36,025 bases of DNA from Isosphaeraceae bacterium (GTDB taxonomy: Bacteria > Planctomycetota > Planctomycetia > Isosphaerales > Isosphaeraceae). Location: contig JANXSY010000005.1 of NCBI GenBank assembly GCA_025356435.1, positions 1-36,025 of the forward strand, in the 5' to 3' direction. Numbering within the stretch: position 1 is the stretch's first letter; each line of letters begins with the position of its first letter. The notes under the pieces are model-generated. The model was not told where the DNA came from and made no database searches. It worked only from the letters and a program-made list of their open reading frames with translations. This document shows, in pieces, positions 23,828 through 31,780 of the stretch. The translations under genes were made by a program, and so were the position numbers.

Positions 23828-23856
23828 GTGATAGCAGAGGAAAAAACCCTTGTCAA
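23828..23856 (-). promoter_or_regulatory. Promoter-like site of the C1 operon with dyad over the -35 element
   Basis: On the minus strand, TTGACA (23856-23851) is a perfect sigma-70 -35 hexamer. Exactly 17 bases further on lies TATCAC (23833-23828), which matches four of six -10 positions. The -35 element sits inside the 12-bp dyad CTTGTTGACAAG (23849-23860), which could be a repressor or activator site. The predicted start of transcription is about 23821, just before the first gene of the operon. Confidence 0.5.
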
Positions 23857-23860
23857 CAAG
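23849..23860. promoter_or_regulatory. 12-bp dyad, possible operator
   Basis: CTTGT at 23849-23853 and ACAAG at 23856-23860 are exact reverse complements around a 2-base centre. The dyad covers the -35 hexamer of the promoter-like site, so a bound regulator would be expected to block or alter initiation. No regulator gene is adjacent. Confidence 0.4.
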
Positions 23861-24023
23861 ACATACATTGCACGCGAATTAAATCAACATCAGGCGACCG
23901 ATCGGTTGTGAATTGGCAACGAGCCCTTGTAACCAGGCACCTAGTTCGCTCGTCGATCGAACGCCACAATGAGCAGATCGAGAATCGCGACCGCACCCGC
24001 GTCGATGACGGAGCCGACCCCTG

Positions 24024-26102
24024 ATGCACCTTAGAACATCTCTCGCCCTCGTGTCTGCCTCGATCGTGTTGTGTCTCTGCGGGCGCTCGCAGGCGTTCCA
24101 GCGAGTGGAGGCCGCCTCGCCCGCGCGCGCCGCCGCCTCGCCCCGGCCGTTCGTCGTCGATGTCCGCGAGTTCGGGGCCAGGGCCGATGGTAAGACGGAT
24201 AGCGCCCCAGCCTTCCAGCTTGCCGTCGACACGCTGGCGGCGCGGATGACGAAGCTCCTCCCCCCGCACAGCAATGCCATCGGCCTTGTGCTCGTGCCCG
24301 CCGCGACCGACGTCTATCGGTTCGCGCGGCCGGTCTGGGTCGATCACCCCTTAATCGAAATTCGGGGCGAAGGGTCGGGGTCGCGGATCGAGGTCTTCGC
24401 GGGGGATGACCACCCGCTCTTCATCTTTGGGCTACGACGGGTCTCGACTGTCCCGTTGAAGGGCAAGCAAGTGTCGCTCGTCGCCGACGGTCACTATCGG
24501 GTCGACCTCTTCGGTCGGCTCGACGCTTCAGCCGTCCCCGCGCCCCGGACGCGATGGGGGTTTCGGACGCGAGGCGAGACGCTGATCCAGGCGCAGGCCG
24601 GGCCGCTCTCGGACGGGCCTCGGCACTCGCGGGGAGACTACACCACCGACCACTGGACCGAGACCCCCGCCCTCACGATCGAGGCCGCAATCGAAGTCGC
24701 CGGGGAGACGCTACCGAAGGGGTTGCCCCTTTTCGGGATGGGCGTGGCGTCGAACAACCGGCCGTCGCCGTTCCTGCTCTATACAGGGGAGGAGGCTGGG
24801 GAAGTCTGGGTCCAGTTCGCAACGCAGGCCGAGCCGTTCGGGCCGATCGCTGCCCGCAAATTTACCTTTCGCGTCCCCCCGGCCAAGGGGGTGAGACGGC
24901 TGACCGTGCAGCTTGACCTCAAGGCCGCGAAGGTCTCGGCCTATGTCGATGGCGTCCAGGTTGCCACCTCGATCCTCCTAGGCCCCGAGTTCCGCCCGGG
25001 GCTCCACTTCGCCGAGAACGACTATTTCCCGCTCCTGATCGCCGACCACGGCGGCGATCGCCCGGCGCTCGGATCGGCTAACGGGGTCGATTGGGTCCTC
25101 TACGGCCTGCTCCTCTCGCGGACGGTCCGCTACGCCGACGATGCGCCGGGGCGTCTTCAACGGAGGATCGACCGTCCCGGCGCGAAGCTGGACGACCGTT
25201 ACCGCTACTTCACCGCACCCGACGACGACCCCGGTCACATCGGCCATCTCGCCTTCACCGACGACCCCGCGACCTCAGGCCGGTATCTCACGATCCAGGG
25301 AGGCCCCGCCTCGATGAATCACAAGGCGATGGCGATCCTGCAGCACTCGCTCTCGAACGGCCAGGGCGGGATCATCGACAACGCCATCCGCGACATCCAT
25401 CTTGTCGGCGGCCATCTCTATGGCCAGAACATCGCCGTCGGCCAGGTGCTCGAACTCAAGATCACCGGCGTACGGTCGTCAGGGGCCTATCACGCCGTCG
25501 GCTCGATCAATCACGGGGCTAACTACATGGTCAAGCTCGAAGACTGCAACCTCTCGGGCAACGACGCAGGGTATTACGCCCTCGATCAAATGCTCTGGGC
25601 GCGGAATGTCGTCTTCGGCACCGCCGGCCGCGCGACGATGCGGTTTGTCGGATCGGTCGTTCGGATGGAGAACACGATGGTTTCGTTCTATGCCCCCGGC
25701 AATCAGTCAACCATCAAGATTCACGCCGGAGACTACGGCGGCAACTACAGCTTCGATCACCTGATCGTCGACTACGAAGGCAGCACCTATGCCCACACCG
25801 CGATTTATTGCGAGTCGCACCCCTACGCCCCCGCCACGTCGCTGAGGCTTACCGACGTCCTCCTCGGCACCGTCGGCGAGACCATCCCAGTCCTGACCCT
25901 GCGTGACATCTTGCCCCACAACGCGAGCGCATACCTCTCGGTTGACAACCTCCAGTCATTCACCAAGAAGGTCGGCGCGGTAATTGACGTCGACAGCCCG
26001 CTCTGGCGGGGCGATGTCCGTGGCCTGGCCGTCGGCGAGGGGGAGCGGATTCACTATCGGGGCAAGCCGGGGACGGTCTCGCGGATCGTGATCCATGAGT
26101 AG
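24024..26102 (+). CDS. Secreted pectate-lyase-like beta-helix protein with LamG-like domain
   Basis: The 692-residue product has a signal peptide (about 1-24). A Pectate_lyase_3-type start follows (VREFGARADGKTDSAPAFQ, about 47-65), as in phage tail-spike and GH28-like right-handed beta-helix enzymes. A concanavalin/LamG-like sandwich occupies about 213-370 (ALTIEAAIEVAGETLPKG to SANGVDWVLYGLLLSRTVR). The beta-helix appears to resume after about 385 with repeated coil motifs such as DNAIRDIHLVGGHLYGQNI. A secreted polysaccharide-binding or -cleaving role is likely, but catalytic residues cannot be named. It sits between two C1 gene groups on its own, and its stop precedes a stem-loop. The ATG lacks a strong ribosome site, so the true start could be slightly downstream. 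Confidence 0.78.
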   Translation: MHLRTSLALVSASIVLCLCGRSQAFQRVEAASPARAAASPRPFVVDVREFGARADGKTDSAPAFQLAVDTLAARMTKLLPPHSNAIGLVLVPAATDVYRFARPVWVDHPLIEIRGEGSGSRIEVFAGDDHPLFIFGLRRVSTVPLKGKQVSLVADGHYRVDLFGRLDASAVPAPRTRWGFRTRGETLIQAQAGPLSDGPRHSRGDYTTDHWTETPALTIEAAIEVAGETLPKGLPLFGMGVASNNRPSPFLLYTGEEAGEVWVQFATQAEPFGPIAARKFTFRVPPAKGVRRLTVQLDLKAAKVSAYVDGVQVATSILLGPEFRPGLHFAENDYFPLLIADHGGDRPALGSANGVDWVLYGLLLSRTVRYADDAPGRLQRRIDRPGAKLDDRYRYFTAPDDDPGHIGHLAFTDDPATSGRYLTIQGGPASMNHKAMAILQHSLSNGQGGIIDNAIRDIHLVGGHLYGQNIAVGQVLELKITGVRSSGAYHAVGSINHGANYMVKLEDCNLSGNDAGYYALDQMLWARNVVFGTAGRATMRFVGSVVRMENTMVSFYAPGNQSTIKIHAGDYGGNYSFDHLIVDYEGSTYAHTAIYCESHPYAPATSLRLTDVLLGTVGETIPVLTLRDILPHNASAYLSVDNLQSFTKKVGAVIDVDSPLWRGDVRGLAVGEGERIHYRGKPGTVSRIVIHE

Positions 26103-26139
26103 ATCACTCGGTCGTTTTTCGTTCGATGCCCATTTCGTA

Positions 26140-26187
26140 TCAGGCAACCCAGGTCAGACCGGGGGTTGCGGTCGGGGGTTGGCCTGA
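26140..26187 (+). terminator. Stem-loop after the beta-helix gene
   Basis: TCAGGCAACCC (26140-26150) pairs with GGGTTGGCCTGA (26176-26187) over 11 bases with one bulge. The loop and stem contain two copies of GGGGGTTG. It follows the stop of the beta-helix gene by about 40 bases and precedes the fae leader. Without a T-run it may be a weak terminator or a leader structure. Confidence 0.4.
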
Positions 26188-26300
26188 ATATGATGCGAGG
26201 CTGTCGCGGCGGGGGCCTGGCGACGGTCGTTCGCCCTACGTCCGCGGGTATTAAGCTCGATGAGTGACCGTCCCAAGTACGGTTCGGGAGACGAACGAAG

Positions 26301-26807
26301 ATGGCCGACTACACCATGCACATCGGCGAAGCCCTCGTGGGCGACGGCAACGAGATCGCCCACATTGACCTGCTGATCGGCTCAAAGAACGGCCCGGTCG
26401 GCACTGCCTTCGCGAATGCGTTGGCCAACCAGTCGGCCGGACACTCGAATCTGCTCGCCGTCCTCACCCCCAACCTGCTCTGCAAGCCCGCCACCGTGCT
26501 CGTGACCAAGGTCACGATCAAGGGGATGCGTCAGGCCGTGCAGATGTTCGGACCGGCCCAATACGCCGTCGCCAAAGCCGTCGCCGACTGCCTCGGCAAC
26601 GGCACGATCCCGCAGTCTGAGGCCGAGAACCTTGTCGTCATCGTCGGCGTCTTCATCCATCCCGGCGCGGAAGACAACGCGAAGATCCTCAAGTTCAATT
26701 ACGAGGCCACCAAGCTCTCGATCGAGCGGGCCATGAAGAACGAGCCTTCCGCCCAGGAAGTGATCTCGAAGAAAGACGCGGCGAAGCACCCGTTCGCGGG
26801 CGAATAA
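26301..26807 (+). CDS. fae: Formaldehyde-activating enzyme
   Basis: The 168-residue product matches Fae end to end. HIGEALVGDGNEIAHIDLLI (7-26) contains the catalytic histidine at 21 (His17 in the Methylobacterium enzyme). NGPVGTAFANALANQSAGHS, PNLLCKPATVLVTKVTIKGM and MFGPAQYAVAKAVADC (about 82-97) are further family blocks. Fae joins formaldehyde to H4MPT in the cytoplasm, forming methylene-H4MPT, the entry step of this pathway. A GGGAG ribosome site lies about 10 bases before the ATG. It starts the plus-strand C1 group and is followed by the mtdB-like gene. An ACCGT/ACGGT dyad (26267-26283) lies in its leader. Confidence 0.96.
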   Translation: MADYTMHIGEALVGDGNEIAHIDLLIGSKNGPVGTAFANALANQSAGHSNLLAVLTPNLLCKPATVLVTKVTIKGMRQAVQMFGPAQYAVAKAVADCLGNGTIPQSEAENLVVIVGVFIHPGAEDNAKILKFNYEATKLSIERAMKNEPSAQEVISKKDAAKHPFAGE

Positions 26808-26835
26808 GCCCCCGACCGGACTTCTTGTTCCCGTT

Positions 26836-26855
26836 GGGTGGGCCGTGTCCCACCC
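26836..26855. repeat. GGGTGGG/CCCACCC hairpin between fae and mtdB-like gene
   Basis: GGGTGGG (26836-26842) and CCCACCC (26849-26855) form a perfect 7-bp stem with a 6-base loop (CCGTGT). No T-run follows. Similar GC-rich hairpins recur between genes in some planctomycetes and cyanobacteria, so it may be a dispersed intergenic repeat. Within fae-mtdB it could alter relative expression by stabilising or limiting the transcript. Confidence 0.4.
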
Positions 26856-26889
26856 TGCGGGAATGCTCTTACCTCTGAACATTTCCCAC

Positions 26890-27780
26890 ATGGCCGAAAC
26901 ACAAGTCCTCGCCAAGCCGACGATCCTCATCCAGCTCGACGTCGATCCGCAGCCGAGCGTCTTCGACGGCGTGGTCGCTGTCGACACGGGCGTTGCCCAT
27001 CTCTTCCGCCACGGCGGCATCACCCCAGAGACCGTCCGAGACCTGGTGCATGGGGCGATCTTCACCCGAGGCCCCGCTGACCTGCGTTCGACCGCGATCT
27101 TCGTCGGAGGGTCCGATGCGGCCCGCGCTGAGGCGGTGCTTGATGCCGTGAAGTCGTCATTCTTTGGCCCGTTCAAGGTCTCGGTCCTGTTCGACCCCAA
27201 CGGCGCGAACACTACCGCCGCCGCCGCCGTGCTCGCGACCCTTGAAGGTCTCGGCGGCTCAGTCGAAGGGACGCGAATCGCGGTCCTCGGTGGCACGGGG
27301 CCGGTCGGCGGCCGGGTCGCGCGGTTGCTCGCCGGACTGGGGGCCAACGTCACGCTCGGCTCCCGCGACCCCAAGCGGGCCAAGGCCGCTGCCGAGACGA
27401 TCAAGGCCCGCGTCGGCACGCTCGTCGACTCCTTCGGCACCTCCGATCTTGAGTCGCTTGAAACGGGCCTCGACGGGGCCTCAGCCGTGGTCGCCGCCGG
27501 TGCGGCCGGAGTCGTCCTGCTACCGAGGTCGGTCCGCGACCGCCTTTCGAGCCTTAAAGTCTTGATCGATCTCAACGCCGTGCCACCGCTCGGCATCGAG
27601 GGCGTCGAGGTCATGGACAAGCGGACGGAACGCGACGGCCTGTTGACCTGGGGCGCTCTCGGCGTCGGCGGGACGAAGATGAAGATCCACAAGGCCGCTC
27701 TCAAACGTCTCTTCGAATCCAACGACGCGATCATCGACGCCGAACAGGCTCTCGCGATCGGCCAATCGCTGCGGGCATAA
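26890..27780 (+). CDS. mtdB: NAD(P)-dependent methylene-H4MPT dehydrogenase (MtdB-like)
   Basis: The 296-residue product is MtdA/MtdB-like. The N-terminal PTILIQLDVDPQPSVFDGV (10-28) is diagnostic, and the Rossmann loop VLGGTGPVGGRVARLLAGLG (132-151) followed by SRD (158-160) is consistent with NADP preference. It should oxidise methylene-H4MPT to methenyl-H4MPT in the cytoplasm, the step between Fae and Mch. MtdA is an alternative name, but MtdB fits the H4MPT context better; the choice between them is inference. I chose ATG 26890 because it aligns with the usual family start; 26863 and 26845 are in frame but add an odd hydrophobic stretch. A GC-rich hairpin lies between fae and this gene. 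Confidence 0.87.
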   Translation: MAETQVLAKPTILIQLDVDPQPSVFDGVVAVDTGVAHLFRHGGITPETVRDLVHGAIFTRGPADLRSTAIFVGGSDAARAEAVLDAVKSSFFGPFKVSVLFDPNGANTTAAAAVLATLEGLGGSVEGTRIAVLGGTGPVGGRVARLLAGLGANVTLGSRDPKRAKAAAETIKARVGTLVDSFGTSDLESLETGLDGASAVVAAGAAGVVLLPRSVRDRLSSLKVLIDLNAVPPLGIEGVEVMDKRTERDGLLTWGALGVGGTKMKIHKAALKRLFESNDAIIDAEQALAIGQSLRA

Positions 27781-27796
27781 TCCCGAAGGCACAACC

Positions 27797-28798
27797 ATGC
27801 CGCGCGTCGTTGGCGTCGATCCGGGGACGAGCAGCCTCGACTTGCTGCTCCTCGACAACGGACGTGTCGCCGCCCAGCATCGATTCGCTCCGGGGACACT
27901 CCGCGACGACCCGCTCGCACTTGCCAATCGACTGACGGCCTGGGCACCGATTGACCTGATCGCGGGGCCGTCGGGATATGGCCTTCCGTTGATCGACGGC
28001 CGCGACGTGACCGAGGCCGAGATCGATCTGATGAGCTTCACCCGGCCCGACGAGCGGGGTCGTGACTCGGGCGTGATCGGCTTCCGGGGCTGGGTCCGAG
28101 CGTTCCTGGCGTCGGGCGTGCCCACGGTCTTCCTCCCTGGAGGCCTCCACCTGCCAACGATCCCGACCCATCGCAGGCTCAACGCAATCGACATGGGCAC
28201 GGCCGACAAGGTCGCTGTCGTCGCTCTGGCCGTCCGGCACGACGCGGGCCGGAACCGCGCGTTCGCCGTGGTCGAAGTCGGGTCAGCCTTCACCGCCGTC
28301 ATGGTCATCCAAGACCGAGCGATCGTGGATGCCTCGGCCGGATCGCGCGGGCCGATCGGGTTGAAATCATCAGGCGCGTGGGACGGTGAGGCGGCGTACT
28401 GGCTCGCGCCGCTCGCGAAGTCTGACATCTTCCGGGGCGGCTGGATCGACCTCGGGGAGTTCGCCCCAATTGCCTTTGCGGAATCGCTCCGAAAGCACGT
28501 CGCGGGCCTGCGAGCCGTCACGTCGTTCGACACGGCCTATCTCTCGGGCGCGGGCCTCGATCGCGCCGAGGTCCGCGCGGCCACCACGCTGGCTCTGGAT
28601 GGCTTGGTCGGATCGCCATCCCTGCCCTCACTGCCTGGCGCGTGGGTCAAGCACGCGGCACAGGGGGCAGCGCTGCTGGCCGACGGGCTGGCGGGGGGAG
28701 TGAATCTTGATCTCGTCGAGGATCTTGCATTGCGGCGGGCGTCGGGGACAATCATCGACTACCTCCGCCACAGACCGACCCCGAGACTGTCACCATGA
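27797..28798 (+). CDS. DUF1464 family ASKHA-like protein, C1-cluster associated
   Basis: The 333-residue product begins with PRVVGVDPGTSSLDLLLLDNG, the phosphate-binding loop of an actin/hexokinase-fold (ASKHA) ATPase, and later has VVEVGSAFTAVMVIQDRAIV (about 157-176), probably the second phosphate loop. Overall it fits DUF1464, found mainly in archaea and planctomycetes. Its place among H4MPT genes suggests a role in cofactor synthesis or in protecting the pathway, possibly a kinase-like step comparable to the orfY-type proteins of methylotrophs, but that is inference. It follows the mtdB-like gene by 16 bases. Its stop overlaps the start of the next gene by ATGA. Confidence 0.72.
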   Translation: MPRVVGVDPGTSSLDLLLLDNGRVAAQHRFAPGTLRDDPLALANRLTAWAPIDLIAGPSGYGLPLIDGRDVTEAEIDLMSFTRPDERGRDSGVIGFRGWVRAFLASGVPTVFLPGGLHLPTIPTHRRLNAIDMGTADKVAVVALAVRHDAGRNRAFAVVEVGSAFTAVMVIQDRAIVDASAGSRGPIGLKSSGAWDGEAAYWLAPLAKSDIFRGGWIDLGEFAPIAFAESLRKHVAGLRAVTSFDTAYLSGAGLDRAEVRAATTLALDGLVGSPSLPSLPGAWVKHAAQGAALLADGLAGGVNLDLVEDLALRRASGTIIDYLRHRPTPRLSP

Positions 28799-29835
28799 TC
28801 CGCATTGCCGCCGCTCTCACGATCGCCCTCTTCGCCGGGACCGCTTCGGCCCAATCGGAGAGGGGGCTCGACATCTATTTCATCGACGCCGACGGCGGTG
28901 CCGCGACGTTGATCGTCACGCCCGAACGCGAGTCGATCCTCATCGACTCGGGCTGGCCCGGCCACGACGACCGTGACCCGAAACGGATCGTGCATGTCTT
29001 GAAAGACGTCGCCAAGCTCGAACGACTTGACCACCTGGTGACGACCCACTGGCACACCGATCACTATGGCGGCGTCGAGGGCCTCTCGAAGCTCGTCACC
29101 ATCGGCAAGTTCTGGGATCGCGGCCTCCCCGGTATCGACGGCCCCGCGTCCGAATATCCCGACGGCCCGAAGGCCGACGACCCGCTCGGCATCGCCTATC
29201 GCAAGGCGTCAGAGGGCAAGCGCAAGGCGCTCGGGGCGAACGATTCGATCACGCTCAAGGGCAATCTCAAGGCGATCGTGATGGCCTCGGGCACCGAGGT
29301 CCGCAAGATCCCCAAGCGACGACCGGCTAACCCCCTCTGCGCCGAGGCGACGATGCACCCCGATGATCCGAGCGACAACGCCCGCAGCCTCGCGATCAAG
29401 TTCAGCCTGGGCTCGTTCGACTTCCTCGACTGCGGCGACCTTACCTGGAACATCGAGAAGGATCTCGTCTGCCCCTTCGATCGCGTCGGCCAGGTTGACC
29501 TCTATCAGGTCACGCACCACGGGCTGGACAGCTCGAACAACTCGGTGCTCGTCAAGACGATCAAGCCGACGGTCGCAATCATGAACAACGGCTCCAAGAA
29601 GGGCGGCTCGCCCGCGACCGTCAAGATGCTCCGATCGATCCCCTCGATCAAGGCCGCTTACCAACTCCATAAGAACGCCAAGACCGGCCCCGAGGACAAC
29701 ACCGACCCCGCCCTGATCGCCAACGCCGATCCCAAGGGCGGTCAGTTCATCCACGTCTCGGTCACGCCCGATGGCAAGAGCTATACCGTCCAGATCGGCG
29801 AGGATGGCGAGAAGAAGTCGTTCGCGTCGAATTGA
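28795..29835 (+). CDS. Secreted metallo-beta-lactamase-fold hydrolase (ComEC/Rec2-like)
   Basis: The 346-residue product has a signal peptide (about 1-19, ending FAGTASAQ) and a metallo-beta-lactamase fold. The metal motif HWHTDHYGG gives His85, His87, Asp89 and His90, and later THHGLDSSNN (about 240-249) supplies a further ligand region. The layout around these is like the ComEC/Rec2 C-terminal hydrolase family, which acts on a range of small or polymeric substrates. The enzyme should act outside the cytoplasm, unlike its C1 neighbours. The start overlaps the DUF1464 stop by ATGA. It ends 13 bases before a convergent gene, with no room for a full terminator. Confidence 0.85.
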   Translation: MIRIAAALTIALFAGTASAQSERGLDIYFIDADGGAATLIVTPERESILIDSGWPGHDDRDPKRIVHVLKDVAKLERLDHLVTTHWHTDHYGGVEGLSKLVTIGKFWDRGLPGIDGPASEYPDGPKADDPLGIAYRKASEGKRKALGANDSITLKGNLKAIVMASGTEVRKIPKRRPANPLCAEATMHPDDPSDNARSLAIKFSLGSFDFLDCGDLTWNIEKDLVCPFDRVGQVDLYQVTHHGLDSSNNSVLVKTIKPTVAIMNNGSKKGGSPATVKMLRSIPSIKAAYQLHKNAKTGPEDNTDPALIANADPKGGQFIHVSVTPDGKSYTVQIGEDGEKKSFASN

Positions 29836-29848
29836 TAGTACCGAACGC

Positions 29849-30364
29849 TCACCACTTCTGCTCCATCGCGTTGACGATATCCGTCGCCAACCGCTGATTG
29901 GCCTTGAGGAAGGCGGCGGCCGAGGTCTCGCCCACTTCGGGGAAGAAGTTTACCGTCGCCGTCACCGTCATCGGCTCGCCGACCTTCTTCTGGGTGCGGT
30001 TGTCGGTCCAGGTGACGGCGGCCGTCATGTTGGCGGTCAGCTGGCGGGGGAGGTTGAACGGGTTTTCGAGGATGAGGTTCTTGTCGGCGAAGTTGATCAC
30101 GCCTTCGAGCGTGGTGTCGGCCCCCTCGGGCTTGCCAACGACCTTGAACGGTGTGCGCCGCTCGATCTGCTTGATAACTTCCTCAGTGAGCTGAAAGTTC
30201 ACGTCGCGTCGGAAGGTGATCGAGCGGAACACCGGGACGTAGACCGTCCGGATATTGGAGTTGAACGGGGGCCGTACGGTATATCCGCAGCCATCGAAAC
30301 AGAGCAGCGTGACCAGGGCGATCGTCGCGCCCAGGAACGACCGTCGAACGCGGGAGTCACGCAT
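29849..30364 (-). CDS. lptE: LptE-like outer-membrane lipoprotein
   Basis: The 171-residue product has a signal peptide with a non-ideal lipobox (FDGC, cysteine 26), followed by GYTVRPPFNSNIRTVYVPVF, typical of LptE family lipoproteins that plug the LptD barrel in lipopolysaccharide export. TEEVIKQIERRTPFKVV and ADTTLEGVINF match the family's layout. I chose ATG at 30364 because AAGGCGAGG lies directly upstream; a longer frame to 30709 runs into the tail of the next gene and is arginine-rich. It follows the BamD-like gene by 50 bases on the same strand. This suggests an outer-membrane assembly operon and agrees with a Gram-negative-type envelope. Confidence 0.78.
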   Translation of the reverse strand: MRDSRVRRSFLGATIALVTLLCFDGCGYTVRPPFNSNIRTVYVPVFRSITFRRDVNFQLTEEVIKQIERRTPFKVVGKPEGADTTLEGVINFADKNLILENPFNLPRQLTANMTAAVTWTDNRTQKKVGEPMTVTATVNFFPEVGETSAAAFLKANQRLATDIVNAMEQKW

Positions 30365-30414
30365 CGGACCTCGCCTTCCGGACCGAGGAATCAAACCTAT
30401 CGCTGGGGCGGCCA

Positions 30415-31776
30415 TCAACCTGCGCCGCCCATGCCGCCCATGCCGCCCATCATGTTCCCGCCCATGCCGCCCTGGGTGCCGCCGCCGTTGGTCCCGAGGC
30501 CGCCACCACTGCCGCCGCCGCCGCTGAAGGGGTCGGAGGAGCCGGGGGTGGTCATGATCTTGCTCGGCATGCTCTCCTTGCGGGGGAGCTTCGCGAGCAG
30601 ACCGAGTTCGGTCTTTGACTTCTTCGCCCACTCCGTCTTCGGCCACTTCGCCGAGACCATGCCCAGGTAGTATTCGGCCGAGATGATCTTGCCGGTCTTT
30701 TTGTACCACATGCCCGTGGTGTAGGCCCGCTCGGCGTACTGGTCGTTGATGACGTCGAGCGTGTGATAGAGCTTGTCGGAGCCGGTCTGCCGCTCGGGGA
30801 AGGTGGCCATGGTCTGCTTGATCATGTCCTTCGCGCCGTCGAGGCCCTGACCGTCGTATTCGGGGCCGCTGTAGGCCTTGAGCTTCGAGTCGATACTGGC
30901 GAGCTGCGCTTTCTGAAGGTGCTCGCTCTTGGGGTGGTCGCTGACAAGCTGGTCGTAATAGGTCGCGGCCGTCTCGTAGTCGCCGGACGTGTGATAGTGG
31001 TCAGCGAGCCTGAGCACGGCATCGTCGGAGAGGGGGCCGGTCGGGTCGTGAAGCCGGACGTGTTCGAGCGCGGTGATCGCATAGCCCGAGGAGTCGACCA
31101 GGGGAACTCCCCCGGTGAACGCGTCGGTCCATGTGAGTTTATCCTCGGGCTTGGCCGTCCCCTCGGAGTTGGCAAGCCACTTCTGGGCGATCGCAAACTC
31201 ACGCGAGACGATCCGGTCAACGTGTTCGGTACCGGGGTAGTCTTTGATGAGTTTCTCGTAGGCGTCGTTGGCGTAGTTCCACTTCTTCTGCTCAAAGTAC
31301 GACTCGGCGAGCAGGAACTGAGCGCGCTCGCCCCAGGGCTTGCCCTTCTGGGCCTTGGCGATCTTGACGAACTGGGGGTCGGCCTCGGAGTATTTGCCCT
31401 GCCTGTAGAGGGCGACGGCGGCCTCGAGCGCTGCGTCGGCTTTGGGGTCAGGGTCGACCTTGACCGGCTTCCAGCCTTCGTTGCTCAGCGTGAGCGACTT
31501 CGACTCCTTGGCGGCCGAAGCGTGGGGCGTGGTCATCGGGTTGAGATAGCGGGTGAGGTAGCGACCGGGCGTGGCGTCTTCAGGACGCACCATGCCTGTC
31601 GCGAGCGACTCGTCGTAACGGGGAGAGATCCTCGCGAGAAGGCTCTTGCCCATCGTTGACTGGCACCCGGAGAGGGCGAGGCAAGACGTCAGCGCCGCGG
31701 TTGCGACGAACGCCCGCTGGGCATGGCGGCGGCGTCGGGACCGAGCGGGCGAAGAATACGGCTTGGCCTTGGCCAT
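30415..31776 (-). CDS. BamD/YfiO-like TPR lipoprotein with glycine/methionine-rich tail
   Basis: The 453-residue product has a basic signal peptide and a clear lipobox (LALSGC, about 33-38). The middle holds tetratricopeptide-like repeats: VALYRQGKYSEADPQFVKIA, ESYFEQKKWNYANDAYEKLI, HYHTSGDYETAATYYDQLVS, and KTGKIISAEYYLGMVSAKWP. This is the BamD (YfiO) pattern, a component of the outer-membrane protein insertion machine. The last about 45 residues are almost only glycine, methionine, serine and asparagine, with GGMGG repeats, a tail not found in classical BamD. The gene follows recO by 4 bases and precedes the LptE-like gene. The N-terminal about 85 residues after the lipobox are not part of the TPR core. 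Confidence 0.82.
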   Translation of the reverse strand: MAKAKPYSSPARSRRRRHAQRAFVATAALTSCLALSGCQSTMGKSLLARISPRYDESLATGMVRPEDATPGRYLTRYLNPMTTPHASAAKESKSLTLSNEGWKPVKVDPDPKADAALEAAVALYRQGKYSEADPQFVKIAKAQKGKPWGERAQFLLAESYFEQKKWNYANDAYEKLIKDYPGTEHVDRIVSREFAIAQKWLANSEGTAKPEDKLTWTDAFTGGVPLVDSSGYAITALEHVRLHDPTGPLSDDAVLRLADHYHTSGDYETAATYYDQLVSDHPKSEHLQKAQLASIDSKLKAYSGPEYDGQGLDGAKDMIKQTMATFPERQTGSDKLYHTLDVINDQYAERAYTTGMWYKKTGKIISAEYYLGMVSAKWPKTEWAKKSKTELGLLAKLPRKESMPSKIMTTPGSSDPFSGGGGSGGGLGTNGGGTQGGMGGNMMGGMGGMGGAG

Positions 31777-31780
31777 CAGT

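Noticed and set aside
26382..27947. 521-codon open frame on the minus strand
   Set aside because: Antisense across fae and mtdB, both of which are unambiguous; translation is low-complexity serine/arginine/proline.
30365..30709. N-terminal extension of the LptE-like gene
   Set aside because: It overlaps the tail of the BamD-like gene and precedes the signal peptide, which must be N-terminal.
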